From Nitrobacteraceae bacterium AZCC 2146 (GTDB taxonomy: Bacteria; Pseudomonadota; Alphaproteobacteria; Rhizobiales; Xanthobacteraceae), in the NCBI GenBank assembly GCA_036924855.1, contig JBAGRP010000001.1, positions 6,064,001 through 6,128,000 of the forward strand: a DNA stretch of 64,000 nucleotides. Direction: 5' to 3'. Shown in pieces: positions 33,401-41,580 of the stretch (its first letter is position 1; each line of letters begins with the position of its first letter). The notes beneath the pieces were generated by a model, which ran no database searches, was not told the origin of the DNA, and saw only the letters and a list, made by a program, of their open reading frames with translations. The translations under genes were made by a program, and so were the position numbers.

Positions 33401-34411
33401 TCATGCGCGGGTGGCTGCATCTGCCAACAGAGCTTCGATCAGCCGCTGGACCTGAAGCGCAGATCGCACATTGTTGGAAGGCTCCCGTCGCTGATCGACG
33501 GCGTCCAGCATCTCGGTGATGACCGCCCGATGAGGGCCATGGTCGAAGGCCATCGGATCGGCACCGCCGCCGCCAGATTGCGATGTGCCAACAATCTCGG
33601 TGGTTCCGTCGCCCCGATTGACAGTGAGTTGCAGCGTTTCCAGAAATGCCGAACCTCGCGTGCCTGCAATCTCGATCCGCTCAGGGTAACCCGGCCGCGC
33701 TACGCTCGTTGCGTCGAGCACACCGATGGCGCCGCCATGGAAGCGGATCGCTGCGGCCGTAACATCCTCGGTATCGATCGCCCGAAGGGGAGAGGTCGAA
33801 GCGAAGCCGACGACCTCCTTGTGAGGGCCCATCAGGTGTAACAGCAAGTCGAGCGTATGAATTGCTTGGGTCAGAAGGACGCCGCCGCCGTCGCGCGCCT
33901 TCATTCCGCGCCCTGGCTGCCTGAAGTAGGCATCGTCGCGCCACCAGCGGATCGAAGCGCTTGCCGATAGAATCTGACCAAGGTCTCCATTGTCGATAAT
34001 GGCTTTGAGGTGAAGCGCTGCGGGACGAAAGCGATGCTGCAGGCAGATTGCGCACCGAACGCCTGCGGCTTCTGCAGCGGCAGCCAGCGCTTCGCCGCGG
34101 TTGACGGAAATCTCGACCGGTTTCTCGACCAGCATATGTTTTCGCGCTGCGGCAGCAGCTTCCACGATCGGGAGATGTGTTCCCGGGGGCGTCAGGATCA
34201 GAACAAGGTCGAGGCCCGGTCTTGCCAGCAGATCCTCTTGCCGGTCGAAAACCGGTGCGTCCCATTGGCGGGAGAACGCCAGCCTTCGCTCCTGCGACGG
34301 GGAAAATCCGCCGACGATCCGGACGCGGCCTTCGGCTTCCAGTTCACGCAGGGACAGGATGTGTGGCTTCAACGCCATTCCCAATCCGATCAATCCAACA
34401 CCAATAGGCAT
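33401..34411 (-). CDS. Gfo/Idh/MocA family oxidoreductase
   Basis: NAD(P)-dependent dehydrogenase of 336 aa, cytoplasmic. The N-terminal Rossmann fold has GVGLIGLGMALKPHILSLRE (residues 3-22), then LVLILTPPGTHLPIVEAA and MLVEKPVEISVNRGEALA with the E-K-P motif. The C-terminal alpha/beta domain has GRGMKARDGGGVLLTQAIHT (the H-containing active-site helix). The family oxidises sugars, inositols or aldehydes. The ATG at 34411 follows GGAGGAACGG; the open frame extends further but without family homology. It diverges from the MarR-HpaB operon, so the MarR protein may control it too. Confidence 0.92.
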   Translation of the reverse strand: MPIGVGLIGLGMALKPHILSLRELEAEGRVRIVGGFSPSQERRLAFSRQWDAPVFDRQEDLLARPGLDLVLILTPPGTHLPIVEAAAAARKHMLVEKPVEISVNRGEALAAAAEAAGVRCAICLQHRFRPAALHLKAIIDNGDLGQILSASASIRWWRDDAYFRQPGRGMKARDGGGVLLTQAIHTLDLLLHLMGPHKEVVGFASTSPLRAIDTEDVTAAAIRFHGGAIGVLDATSVARPGYPERIEIAGTRGSAFLETLQLTVNRGDGTTEIVGTSQSGGGGADPMAFDHGPHRAVITEMLDAVDQRREPSNNVRSALQVQRLIEALLADAATRA

Positions 34412-34713
34412 CCGTTCCTCCCGATGACGGTGGTCCGTTCGATCTTGTGTGTCGGATCGATTGTCGGCCGCCGCTTTTTTGTGGAAACCGATTGATAGCT
34501 GAAGACGTCGCAGGAGCAAGCATGCGGCATGGCGACGCGGACTCGGCGACTTGAAATTTAAGCCAATATACGAAGCTTTTCGACCTCTTCCGAGCGCTTG
34601 GTCGAATTGTGCATGCCTGGGAAGTGCCATGGCAACAACGCCAGCGCCGGGCGTAAAAGATTGACAGAAACGCATAGGTCTTTGTTTCTTGTTGCGCAAA
34701 AGTTGAGCGGTGC

Positions 34714-34759
34714 TTGCCTAAACTAATGCCTTTACGATATAGTAAAGTAACTTAACTAT
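34714..34759 (+). promoter_or_regulatory. Sigma-70-like promoter overlapped by a MarR-type palindrome
   Basis: TTGCCT (34714-34719), an 18-nt spacer and TATAGT (34738-34743) form a plausible promoter. The -10 lies inside a 21-bp near-perfect palindrome (34739-34759; arms ATAGTNAAGT and ACTTNACTAT, one symmetric mismatch pair). A second repeat TTTAC-N5-GTAAA (34731-34745) interlocks with it. A repressor bound here would block transcription of the MarR gene that starts 5 nt later. The remaining 34412-34713 shows nothing else clear. Confidence 0.65.
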
Positions 34760-34764
34760 AAGGC

Positions 34765-35382
34765 ATGACCAAGCGACACCCAAATGTGGCCTCTGACCCC
34801 TCGCTGCGGACGGTTTCGTCCGAGGCGTTGCTGATCGATGGGTCCGACGCGGCGTTTCGGCGGATGATCCATACACTGATGGCGGTAGGCAATTCGGTAG
34901 ACGTCATGCGAGCCGGTTTTGCGCAGGTCATTGGGATTAGCGCGCCCCAGCACGAGCTTCTGATGCTGATTTATCGCGTCAACGACGGAAACGGCATCGG
35001 CGTGGGTGAGCTGGCGACCCTCGTGAAGCTGACCAGCGCCTTTGTTGCCACCGAAACGAAGAAGCTGAGCGCCGCGGGATTGATCGAGAAAGTCTCCGAT
35101 ACGGTCGACCGCCGGCGCGTCACTCTTCGGGTCACCGCTCTCGGTCTGAAGCGGCTTGCGTTCCTGTCGGCCACTCAGCGTCGGGTCAACGACGTGTTGT
35201 TCGAATGTTTCGATGCCAAGGCCTTTCAAAAATTCTCCCACTACCTTGAGCAGGTCCTGCCATGTAGCGAGCGTGCGGCGGAGCTTGTGACAAAGATCGC
35301 GCGCGAGCTCAAGCAATCGCGGGCGAGAACGCCTCGGCAGACGAGGCCAACCGCGGCATCCATCGGAGAAATCAAATGTTGA
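34765..35382 (+). CDS. MarR family transcriptional regulator
   Basis: A 205-aa regulator with a winged HTH at about residues 55-130: GISAPQHELLMLIYRV, GVGELATLVKLTSAFVATET, KKLSAAGLIEKVSDTVDRRR and VTLRVTALG. The wing D-x-R-R is typical of MarR. An N-terminal extension of about 30 residues and a C-terminal helical arm would build the dimer. The first ATG leaves almost no leader after the predicted -10, so a later start is possible. Its 3' end overlaps the HpaB-like gene by 7 nt. It probably represses this operon and releases it on binding the aromatic or heterocyclic substrate. Confidence 0.9.
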   Translation: MTKRHPNVASDPSLRTVSSEALLIDGSDAAFRRMIHTLMAVGNSVDVMRAGFAQVIGISAPQHELLMLIYRVNDGNGIGVGELATLVKLTSAFVATETKKLSAAGLIEKVSDTVDRRRVTLRVTALGLKRLAFLSATQRRVNDVLFECFDAKAFQKFSHYLEQVLPCSERAAELVTKIARELKQSRARTPRQTRPTAASIGEIKC

Positions 35383-36851
35383 AGACGGGTGCCGAACATT
35401 TCGCGTCGCTTCGCGACGGCCGTGTCGTCTATATCGGCAGCGAGCGGGTCGATGACGTTACCACGCATCCGGCATTTCGCAACGGCGCACAGTCGATCGC
35501 CGCGATCTACGATGCGAAGGCCGCGCCGGAAAATCGTGACTTGCTTACCTACGAGAATGGCGGCAAGCGCTACAGCGGCTATTTTCTCCAGGCACGCAGC
35601 CGCGCGGATCTCGAATTCCGGTACAACGTTCATCGCGCGATCGCGAACCTGTCCTACGGCATGTTCGGGCGCTCGCCGGATCATGTCTCCAGTTTCGTCA
35701 CCGGCATGAGTCTGAAGCCGGAGGTGTTCGGGAAATACGCCGATAACCTGCTCGCTTATTACGACCACCTGCGCGAGAACGACATCTACGCCGTCTATGC
35801 GGTGGTGCCGCCGCAGGCCGCGCGCAACCCGGATTTCTACGAGAAGAACAACCTGCCAATTCCGACGCTGCAGGTGGTGCGCGAGGACGAGGATGGTGTG
35901 GTGATTTCCGGCATGAAGATGCTGGCCACCGGCGCCGTCTATGCCAACGAAATATGGATCGGCAATCTGATTCCGCTGGCGCCGGGCCAGTCCAAGCAAT
36001 CGATTACCTGCGCAGTGCCCTGCAACGCCAAGGGGTTGTCGCTGTGGTCGCGCAAGCCATTCGAGCGCGACACCACCTCGGACTTCGAGAACCCGCTGGC
36101 GCACCGCTTCGATGAAACCGACAGCATGCTGCTGTGCGACGAGGTCAAGGTGCCCTGGGATAGGGTGTTCGTTCACAACGATGCGACGCTGGCGCGGCAG
36201 ATCTACATCCAGACCGCTGGCCATACCTATGGCAATCATCAGTCCAACGTTCGCTTCCACGCCAAGATGCAGTTGATCTTGGGCGTTGCCAGCCGGATCA
36301 CGCAGGCTTCCGGCGCGGACCAGATTCCGGCGGTGCGCGAGCTGCTCGGTAAGCTCGCGGCTTGGGAAGCGGCGCTCGGCGGCATCATCATGGGGCAGAT
36401 TCAGGCAGCCGAGGAATGGCCATCGGAGGGGTATTATTGCTTCAACCGTCGCTTCGTTTACGCCGCGCTGAACTGGTGCACCGAAAATTATTCGACCGTC
36501 ATCGATCAACTCAGGGAATTGTCGGGCGGCAGCGTGTTCCAGATGCCGGCGGATATCTCGGTGATGAACGATCCGGTCTTGAAGGACAGGTTTCTCGAAT
36601 ATTGGGCCTCGCCACAATTGCCCGCCGTCGATCGCATGAAGCTCTACAAGTTGGTCTGGGATCTGGTCGGTTCGGAATTTGCCGGCCGGCATCAGCAATA
36701 CGAAAAATTCTACGCCGGCGCGTCGTTCATCATCCGCAACTACAACTACACCCACGCAGATTGGGACGCCTATCATGACGTCGTCGATGGTCTGCTGAAC
36801 AGCTACGGCGTTCCAGGCGAAGGTGCAGCAATGCTGGCGGTCTCATCATGA
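35376..36851 (+). CDS. HpaB-family FADH2-dependent aromatic monooxygenase
   Basis: A 491-aa member of the 4-hydroxyphenylacetate 3-monooxygenase oxygenase family, which uses reduced flavin from a separate reductase to hydroxylate phenols or pyrroles in the cytoplasm. Family features are the N-terminal HpaB-N domain (YSGYFLQARSRADLEFRYNV), then YAVVPPQAARNPDF, MKMLATGAVYANEIWIGNL, FDETDSMLLCDEVKVPWDRV, AGHTYGNHQSNVRFHAKMQL and ELSGGSVFQMPADISVMND. No flavin reductase (HpaC) gene is visible in the window. Neighbouring amidase and isomerase homologues point to an N-containing ring as substrate rather than hydroxyphenylacetate. Confidence 0.92.
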   Translation: MLKTGAEHFASLRDGRVVYIGSERVDDVTTHPAFRNGAQSIAAIYDAKAAPENRDLLTYENGGKRYSGYFLQARSRADLEFRYNVHRAIANLSYGMFGRSPDHVSSFVTGMSLKPEVFGKYADNLLAYYDHLRENDIYAVYAVVPPQAARNPDFYEKNNLPIPTLQVVREDEDGVVISGMKMLATGAVYANEIWIGNLIPLAPGQSKQSITCAVPCNAKGLSLWSRKPFERDTTSDFENPLAHRFDETDSMLLCDEVKVPWDRVFVHNDATLARQIYIQTAGHTYGNHQSNVRFHAKMQLILGVASRITQASGADQIPAVRELLGKLAAWEAALGGIIMGQIQAAEEWPSEGYYCFNRRFVYAALNWCTENYSTVIDQLRELSGGSVFQMPADISVMNDPVLKDRFLEYWASPQLPAVDRMKLYKLVWDLVGSEFAGRHQQYEKFYAGASFIIRNYNYTHADWDAYHDVVDGLLNSYGVPGEGAAMLAVSS

Positions 36852-37504
36852 CCGAAACACCAGCCAAGCACGACGACGCTGTCTACCGGCAGCAGGGCTT
36901 TGGTGCGTCGTCTGGCGTTGGACAGCGGCCGGCACTGCTGATCGTGGATTTCGTCGAAAGCTTTGCGGACCCAAAGATGTTCGGCGGCGGCAATATCCCG
37001 GAAGCCATTGCTGCGACAGCTCGGCTGCTGGCCTTTGCACGCAGCCGGCAGTGGCCGGTCGCGATGACGCGTATCGTCTTTGCCGACGACGGCGCGGACG
37101 CCAACATCTTTACGCGCAAGGTGCCGGGCCTGCTGGCGCTCACGGAGGCCAACCCAAAGGGAGCCATTGTTCCCGAGCTGACGCCGATTGCCGGCGAGCT
37201 GGTGCTGCGCAAGCGGCTGCCGTCGGCATTTGCCGGAACGGATCTTACGGCGTGGCTGGCAGGCCGCGGCGTCGATACGGTGATCGTGACAGGCGCCACC
37301 ACATCGGGTTGCGTGCGTGCCAGCGTTGTCGATGCCATGGGCAATGGCTTTGTCACCGTGGTGGCGCGGGATTGCGTGGGTGATCGTGCGCTGGCGCCGC
37401 ACGAAGCCAATCTGTTCGACATGCAGCAGAAATATGCGGACCTGATGACGTCGGACGAGATCGTCGCGGCGTTTTCGGCGCGGTCCGCACAGGAAAAGGA
37501 GTGA
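36848..37504 (+). CDS. Isochorismatase-family hydrolase, maleamate amidohydrolase (NicF)-like
   Basis: A 218-aa cysteine hydrolase whose sequence follows NicF and N-carbamoylsarcosine amidase closely: YRQQGFG near the N-terminus, VDFVESFADPKMFGGGNIPE, TRIVFADDGADANIF, KVPGLLALTEANPKGAIVPE, RLPSAFAGTDLTAWLAGRGV and GATTSGCVRASVVDAMG. The triad is D34, K122 and C155. NicF turns maleamate into maleate and ammonia in the nicotinate pathway. It starts with an ATGA overlap on the HpaB-like gene and is followed by a maleate-isomerase-family gene, the order expected for release of ammonia and then isomerisation. Substrate identity is inferred. Confidence 0.9.
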   Translation: MTETPAKHDDAVYRQQGFGASSGVGQRPALLIVDFVESFADPKMFGGGNIPEAIAATARLLAFARSRQWPVAMTRIVFADDGADANIFTRKVPGLLALTEANPKGAIVPELTPIAGELVLRKRLPSAFAGTDLTAWLAGRGVDTVIVTGATTSGCVRASVVDAMGNGFVTVVARDCVGDRALAPHEANLFDMQQKYADLMTSDEIVAAFSARSAQEKE

Positions 37505-37510
37505 TTGGCC

Positions 37511-38260
37511 ATGTTGGACTCCCTCGGCTTTCGCCTCAAACTCGGCATCATCGCGCCCTCGACCAACACTTCGGTCCAGCCGGAGATGGAGGGCATGCGT
37601 CCCTACGGCGTGACCAATCATTTCGGCCGTCTCTACATTCCCGATGATCCCATCAAGAACGACGACGACTTCAACCGGCTGATGATCAACATCCGCGCCA
37701 CCATGGAAGATGCCGCGCGCAGCGTCATGACCTGCCAGCCGCAGCGGCTGGTGCTGGGGATGTCGTCCGAGACGTTCTGGGATGGTCTCGACGGCAGCGA
37801 ACGCCTCGCCGCGCGGATGCGCGAGATCGCTGGCGGCGCGGCGGTGACCATGGGATCGGATGCAGTGCGCGCAGCGCTCGCCAAATATCCCGGCGTCCGC
37901 CGCATCGCGGTGATCACACCCTATATGCCGGTCGGCGACGAGCAGGTCCGGCGCTTCTTCACCGATTGCGGCTTCGAGATCGTCGCGCTGAAAGGTCTGA
38001 AATGCGGGAGCCCCGTCGAGATCGCTTATGTGAGCGAGAAACAACTGCGCGATGCCATCAGCGAGATTAACGACGCTTCCGTCGATGCCATCGTACAGGT
38101 AGGCACGAATCTTGCGATGGCCCGGCTGGCGGGGGTCGCGGAATTCTGGCTCGACAAGCCGGTGATCGCCATCAACACCGCGATCTATTGGCATGCATTG
38201 CGCGAAAGCGGCATCCAGGATCGCGTCACCGGCTTCGGCTCACTGCTGCTCGACCACTAG
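37511..38260 (+). CDS. Maleate isomerase / arylmalonate decarboxylase-family protein lacking both usual Cys
   Basis: A 249-aa protein of the Asp/Glu racemase superfamily. It shows RLKLGIIAPSTNTSVQPEME, LVLGMSSETFWDG, VRRIAVITPYMPVGDEQVRR and IVQVGTNLAMARLAGV. In maleate isomerases, Cys stands at the places occupied here by the MSS and VGT segments, so neither catalytic Cys is present. This may be a different reaction (decarboxylase, lyase) or a binding role. The ATG at 37511 has AAGGAG 9 nt upstream; a TTG two codons earlier overlaps the previous stop and is less likely. Follows the NicF-like gene with no gap to speak of. Confidence 0.85.
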   Translation: MLDSLGFRLKLGIIAPSTNTSVQPEMEGMRPYGVTNHFGRLYIPDDPIKNDDDFNRLMINIRATMEDAARSVMTCQPQRLVLGMSSETFWDGLDGSERLAARMREIAGGAAVTMGSDAVRAALAKYPGVRRIAVITPYMPVGDEQVRRFFTDCGFEIVALKGLKCGSPVEIAYVSEKQLRDAISEINDASVDAIVQVGTNLAMARLAGVAEFWLDKPVIAINTAIYWHALRESGIQDRVTGFGSLLLDH

Positions 38261-38313
38261 CGTATGACAGGTTCAGGACATCTCAAGATGATTGCCCAGA
38301 TGGAAAATTCATT

Positions 38314-39186
38314 ATGATCGCCCAGCAGGTCATCAACGGCCTGATGCTCGGCGGCATCTATGTGCTAATCGCCGTGGCGTTCACGCTGGCGATCGGCGTT
38401 CTGAATTTCCTCAACTTCTCTATTCCCGGCACCTTCATGGTCGGCGGCATGGTGTCGTGGGCAATGATCAGGGTCGGCTGGCACTGGACCATTGCGTTCG
38501 GCGCGGCATTGTTCTGCGCGGCCTTTGTCGGATTACTGGTCTATTGGCTGACCTATCGGCCCAGCAAGAACAGCGATCCCGAAGTGCCGCTGGTCAGTTC
38601 GCTGGGCTTCCTCGTTCTGCTTGAGAATATCGCGATTATCTATCTCGGATCGGACCAGCAATCGTTCCCGCAGATCATCGCCGATTTCAACATGCGGATT
38701 GGACCGGTGGTGATCGGCGGCGCGCAACTGATCAGCCTGGTGGTTTCGCTCGGCGTCGTGTTCGGCCTCTCGATCTTCCTGAAGAGGAGTAATGCCGGCC
38801 GGCGGATTCGCGCCATCGCCGAGAACCGCGATACCGCGGCGCTGCTCGGCGTCAATGTCGGGGCGCTGGTGCCGCAGCTGTTCGTGTTCAACGCGCTGTT
38901 CACGGCGCTGGGCGGCATCCTGTTCGCGGTCAGCTATCTGCAGGTGTCGCCTTTCATGGGCGAGAACCTCGGCTTCAAGGGCGTCAGCGCCATGATCATC
39001 GGCGGCATGGGCAGCATCTGGGGCGCGATCATCGGTGGATTGCTGATCGGCCTCGTCGAGGTGCTGTCGATCCAGTCGCTCGGATCGGATTTCGTCAACA
39101 TCTGTGTCTACGGCCTTCTGCTCCTGCTGTTGATCGTGCGGCCGGAGGGATTGCTCGGCAAGCCGGCGGCCAGGGACAAGCTGTGA
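38314..39186 (+). CDS. Branched-chain-type ABC transporter permease (LivH family)
   Basis: A 290-aa inner-membrane permease with about eight helices. Marks are NGLMLGGIYVLIAVAFTLAI, GVLNFLNFSIPGTFMVGGM, the cytoplasmic loop RRIRAIAENRDTAALLGVNV and MIIGGMGSIWGAIIGGLLIG. The ATG at 38314 overlaps the stop of a ten-codon frame (38288-38317) whose first four codons repeat M-I-A-Q, so translation may be coupled to that leader. It is the first transporter gene of the MarR-HpaB operon; livM follows with TGATG overlap. Confidence 0.93.
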   Translation: MIAQQVINGLMLGGIYVLIAVAFTLAIGVLNFLNFSIPGTFMVGGMVSWAMIRVGWHWTIAFGAALFCAAFVGLLVYWLTYRPSKNSDPEVPLVSSLGFLVLLENIAIIYLGSDQQSFPQIIADFNMRIGPVVIGGAQLISLVVSLGVVFGLSIFLKRSNAGRRIRAIAENRDTAALLGVNVGALVPQLFVFNALFTALGGILFAVSYLQVSPFMGENLGFKGVSAMIIGGMGSIWGAIIGGLLIGLVEVLSIQSLGSDFVNICVYGLLLLLLIVRPEGLLGKPAARDKL

Positions 39187-40034
39187 TGACCGGCTACAGT
39201 CTCGGCATTCTTGTCCTGTTGTCGTTCAACGTCATCGCCGCCTATGCGGTCTATCTGCCGCTGGCGGCGGGACAGCTCAATCTCGGCATTGCCGGATTCA
39301 TGGTGGTTGGCGCCTACACGGCCTCGTTCCTGACCAACGAATTCGGCTGGCCGGTCGCTGGTGCCGTTGCCAGCGGTGGCGCGGTGGCTGCCGCGGTCGC
39401 ACTACTGGTGGCCATTCCGATTCTGCGCACCCATGGTATCTACCTGGCGCTGGCGACCTTCGCGCTCGGGCAGGTGATCGCGGCGATCTTCCTCAATCTC
39501 GAAGTGGTTGGCGGGGCGTCCGGCTATCCCGTCACGGCGCATATCGAAGCCATCGCGGTAATCGGCACGGCGATCGGCGTGGTGGCGTTCATGGCGTTGC
39601 TCTCGACCACGCGGTTCGCGCTCTATCTTACTGCGGTGAAAAGCGATCCGCTGGTATCGGACCTGATGGGCATCAACATCCGCTTCATCAAGGTCGCGGC
39701 GTTCACGCTCGGCGCCGCCGTCGCCGGGATCGGCGGTGGGCTTTACGCGCATCACTTCAATTATATCGAAGCGCAGTATTTCAGCGTCATGCTGAGCACC
39801 TATACGGTGCTCTATGTGCTGCTAGGCGGCACGCAGACAGTGTGGGGACCGCTGGTCGGCGCGCTGATCTTTACGCTGATGCCGGAGCTGCTGCGATCCA
39901 GCGCGCAATGGCGTTACGCGCTGTTCGCGGTCTTCATCATCCTGTTCATGGCCGTGCGTCCGCAGGGCCTGCTCACCACCGGATTTGGCAGTTACCTCCG
40001 AAAGCTGGTCTTGCGTCAGGATGTGGCGCGATGA
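39186..40034 (+). CDS. Branched-chain-type ABC transporter permease (LivM family)
   Basis: A 282-aa permease with about eight to nine helices: LSFNVIAAYAVYLPLAAGQL, NLGIAGFMVVGAYTASFLTN, RTHGIYLALATFALGQVIAA, the loop VKSDPLVSDLMGINIRFIKV and VLLGGTQTVWGPLVGALIFT. The start is ATG at 39186 sharing its A with the livH stop; a GTG one codon earlier is possible. It is a stand-alone LivM, unlike the fused version in the nitrilase operon. Its stop overlaps the livG start (ATGA). Confidence 0.93.
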   Translation: MTGYSLGILVLLSFNVIAAYAVYLPLAAGQLNLGIAGFMVVGAYTASFLTNEFGWPVAGAVASGGAVAAAVALLVAIPILRTHGIYLALATFALGQVIAAIFLNLEVVGGASGYPVTAHIEAIAVIGTAIGVVAFMALLSTTRFALYLTAVKSDPLVSDLMGINIRFIKVAAFTLGAAVAGIGGGLYAHHFNYIEAQYFSVMLSTYTVLYVLLGGTQTVWGPLVGALIFTLMPELLRSSAQWRYALFAVFIILFMAVRPQGLLTTGFGSYLRKLVLRQDVAR

Positions 40035-40801
40035 ATGCATCAACTCCGTTTCTGTCGGTGCAGGGCCTCACCAAATCATTTGATGGCCTCAGTGTCATCC
40101 GCGATCTGTCGTTCAGTGTGATTAAAGGAGCATCGACGGCGCTGATCGGGCCGAACGGCGCGGGAAAGACTACCGTCTTCAACCTGATCAGCGGCGTCTA
40201 CGATGTCAGCGGCGGCACCATCGCGCTCGATGGCGTCGATGTCACCGAAATGCCGTCGCGCCGGCGGATACAGGCCGGCATCGCGCGCAGTTTCCAGAAC
40301 ATCCGGCTGATGTCGCATCTCACGGTGCTCGACAATCTGCTGGTCGGCCAGCACGTGCGCGCCTCAGGCCTTGCGGACCTGCTGCAGCCGTTTCGCCTCA
40401 TTCCGAATCACCGCTGGATCCGCGGCGCGATGAAGGAACTGGAAGAGTGCGGCCTGCAGAAATATGCCCATGAACGGATCAGCGCGCTGCCCTATGGCAT
40501 TCGCAAGCGCATCGATCTGGTGCGCGCCACGCTCGCCTCGTCCTCGCTGCTGATGCTGGACGAGCCGGCGGCCGGTCTGAACGCCACCGAGACCGCCGAG
40601 TTGAAACAGCATCTCGATCTGTTGAAGTCGCGCGGCGTGACGCTCCTGGTGATCGAGCACGACATGCATTTCGTCAGCTCGATCTGCGGCCATGTCGTCG
40701 TGCTGAATTTCGGTGAGAAAATCGCCGAAGGGACCTTCGCGGAAGTGCAGACCGACGTAAACGTTCGCGAAGCCTATCTGGGCACGGAGGAAGCCGCATG
40801 A
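40031..40801 (+). CDS. Branched-chain-type ABC transporter ATP-binding protein (LivG)
   Basis: A 256-aa ATPase. Walker A GPNGAGKTT, Q-loop region GIARSFQNIRLMSHLTVLDN, signature region ISALPYGIRKRIDLVRATLA, Walker B SSLLMLDEPAAGLNATE and the His switch LLVIEHDMHFV are seen. The signature is the diverged LivG form (PYGIRK in place of LSGGQ). It is coupled to its neighbours on both sides by 4-nt overlaps (ATGA at 40031 and at 40798). Works with LivF on the cytoplasmic face of LivH-LivM. Confidence 0.94.
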   Translation: MNASTPFLSVQGLTKSFDGLSVIRDLSFSVIKGASTALIGPNGAGKTTVFNLISGVYDVSGGTIALDGVDVTEMPSRRRIQAGIARSFQNIRLMSHLTVLDNLLVGQHVRASGLADLLQPFRLIPNHRWIRGAMKELEECGLQKYAHERISALPYGIRKRIDLVRATLASSSLLMLDEPAAGLNATETAELKQHLDLLKSRGVTLLVIEHDMHFVSSICGHVVVLNFGEKIAEGTFAEVQTDVNVREAYLGTEEAA

Positions 40802-41538
40802 GCGCTCCCTTGCTTGAAGTGGCCAATCTGTCGGTCTCCTACGGCCGGGTTGCCGCGCTGCGTGACGTCACCGTCCGGGTCGAAGAGGGCCAGGTTGTCG
40901 CCGTGCTTGGCGCCAATGGCGCCGGCAAGAGCACGTTGCTGCTTACCGTGCTCGGCGCTGTGAAGCCGTCGGGGGGCGACATCTATTTCGACGGCGAGCC
41001 GGTGACCCAACAGCCCATGCATCGCCGCGTCGGTGGCGGCATCGTGCTGGTGCCGGAAGGACGCCAGATCCTGATCTCGATGACGATCGAGGAAAATCTG
41101 CTGATCGGCGCGCATTTGCGCAAGGATACCAAGGTGGTTCGGCGCGAGATCGAGGCGATCTACGATCGCTTTCCAAATCTGGCAAATCGCAAGGATCATC
41201 TCGCTTCTTGCCTGTCCGGCGGCGAGCAGCAAATGCTGGCGGTCGGCCGGGCGATGCTGGCGCGGCCGAAACTGATGATGATGGACGAGCCATCGCTCGG
41301 CCTGTCGCCGCTGTTCATCAGCCGGCTGTTCGATCTGATCAAGGAATTCAACCGCGATGGCCTGACCATTTTGCTGATCGAACAGAACACCGGCAAGGCG
41401 CTGTCGGTGGCGCATCACGCGGTGGTGCTCGAACTCGGTCGTGTGGTGCTGGACGGCGAACCCGCAAAACTCGCACAGGATCCGCGGCTGCAGGAAGCCT
41501 ACCTGGGCGGAGCAACCCCGGAAAAACTGTCCGGATGA
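40798..41538 (+). CDS. Branched-chain-type ABC transporter ATP-binding protein (LivF)
   Basis: A 246-aa ATPase. Walker A GANGAGKST, VLVPEGRQILISMTIEENLL, signature LSGGEQQMLAVGRAMLARPK, Walker B LMMMDEPSLGLSP and switch LLIEQNTGKALSVAHHA (Gln for His, usual in LivF). The ATGA overlap with livG ensures coupling. The binding-protein gene follows 42 nt later behind a GAAGGAAAG ribosome-binding site, allowing higher expression of the periplasmic component. Confidence 0.94.
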   Translation: MSAPLLEVANLSVSYGRVAALRDVTVRVEEGQVVAVLGANGAGKSTLLLTVLGAVKPSGGDIYFDGEPVTQQPMHRRVGGGIVLVPEGRQILISMTIEENLLIGAHLRKDTKVVRREIEAIYDRFPNLANRKDHLASCLSGGEQQMLAVGRAMLARPKLMMMDEPSLGLSPLFISRLFDLIKEFNRDGLTILLIEQNTGKALSVAHHAVVLELGRVVLDGEPAKLAQDPRLQEAYLGGATPEKLSG

Positions 41539-41580
41539 ATCCCCATCCAATGTCATCTCCAACCGAAGGAAAGAGCGACC

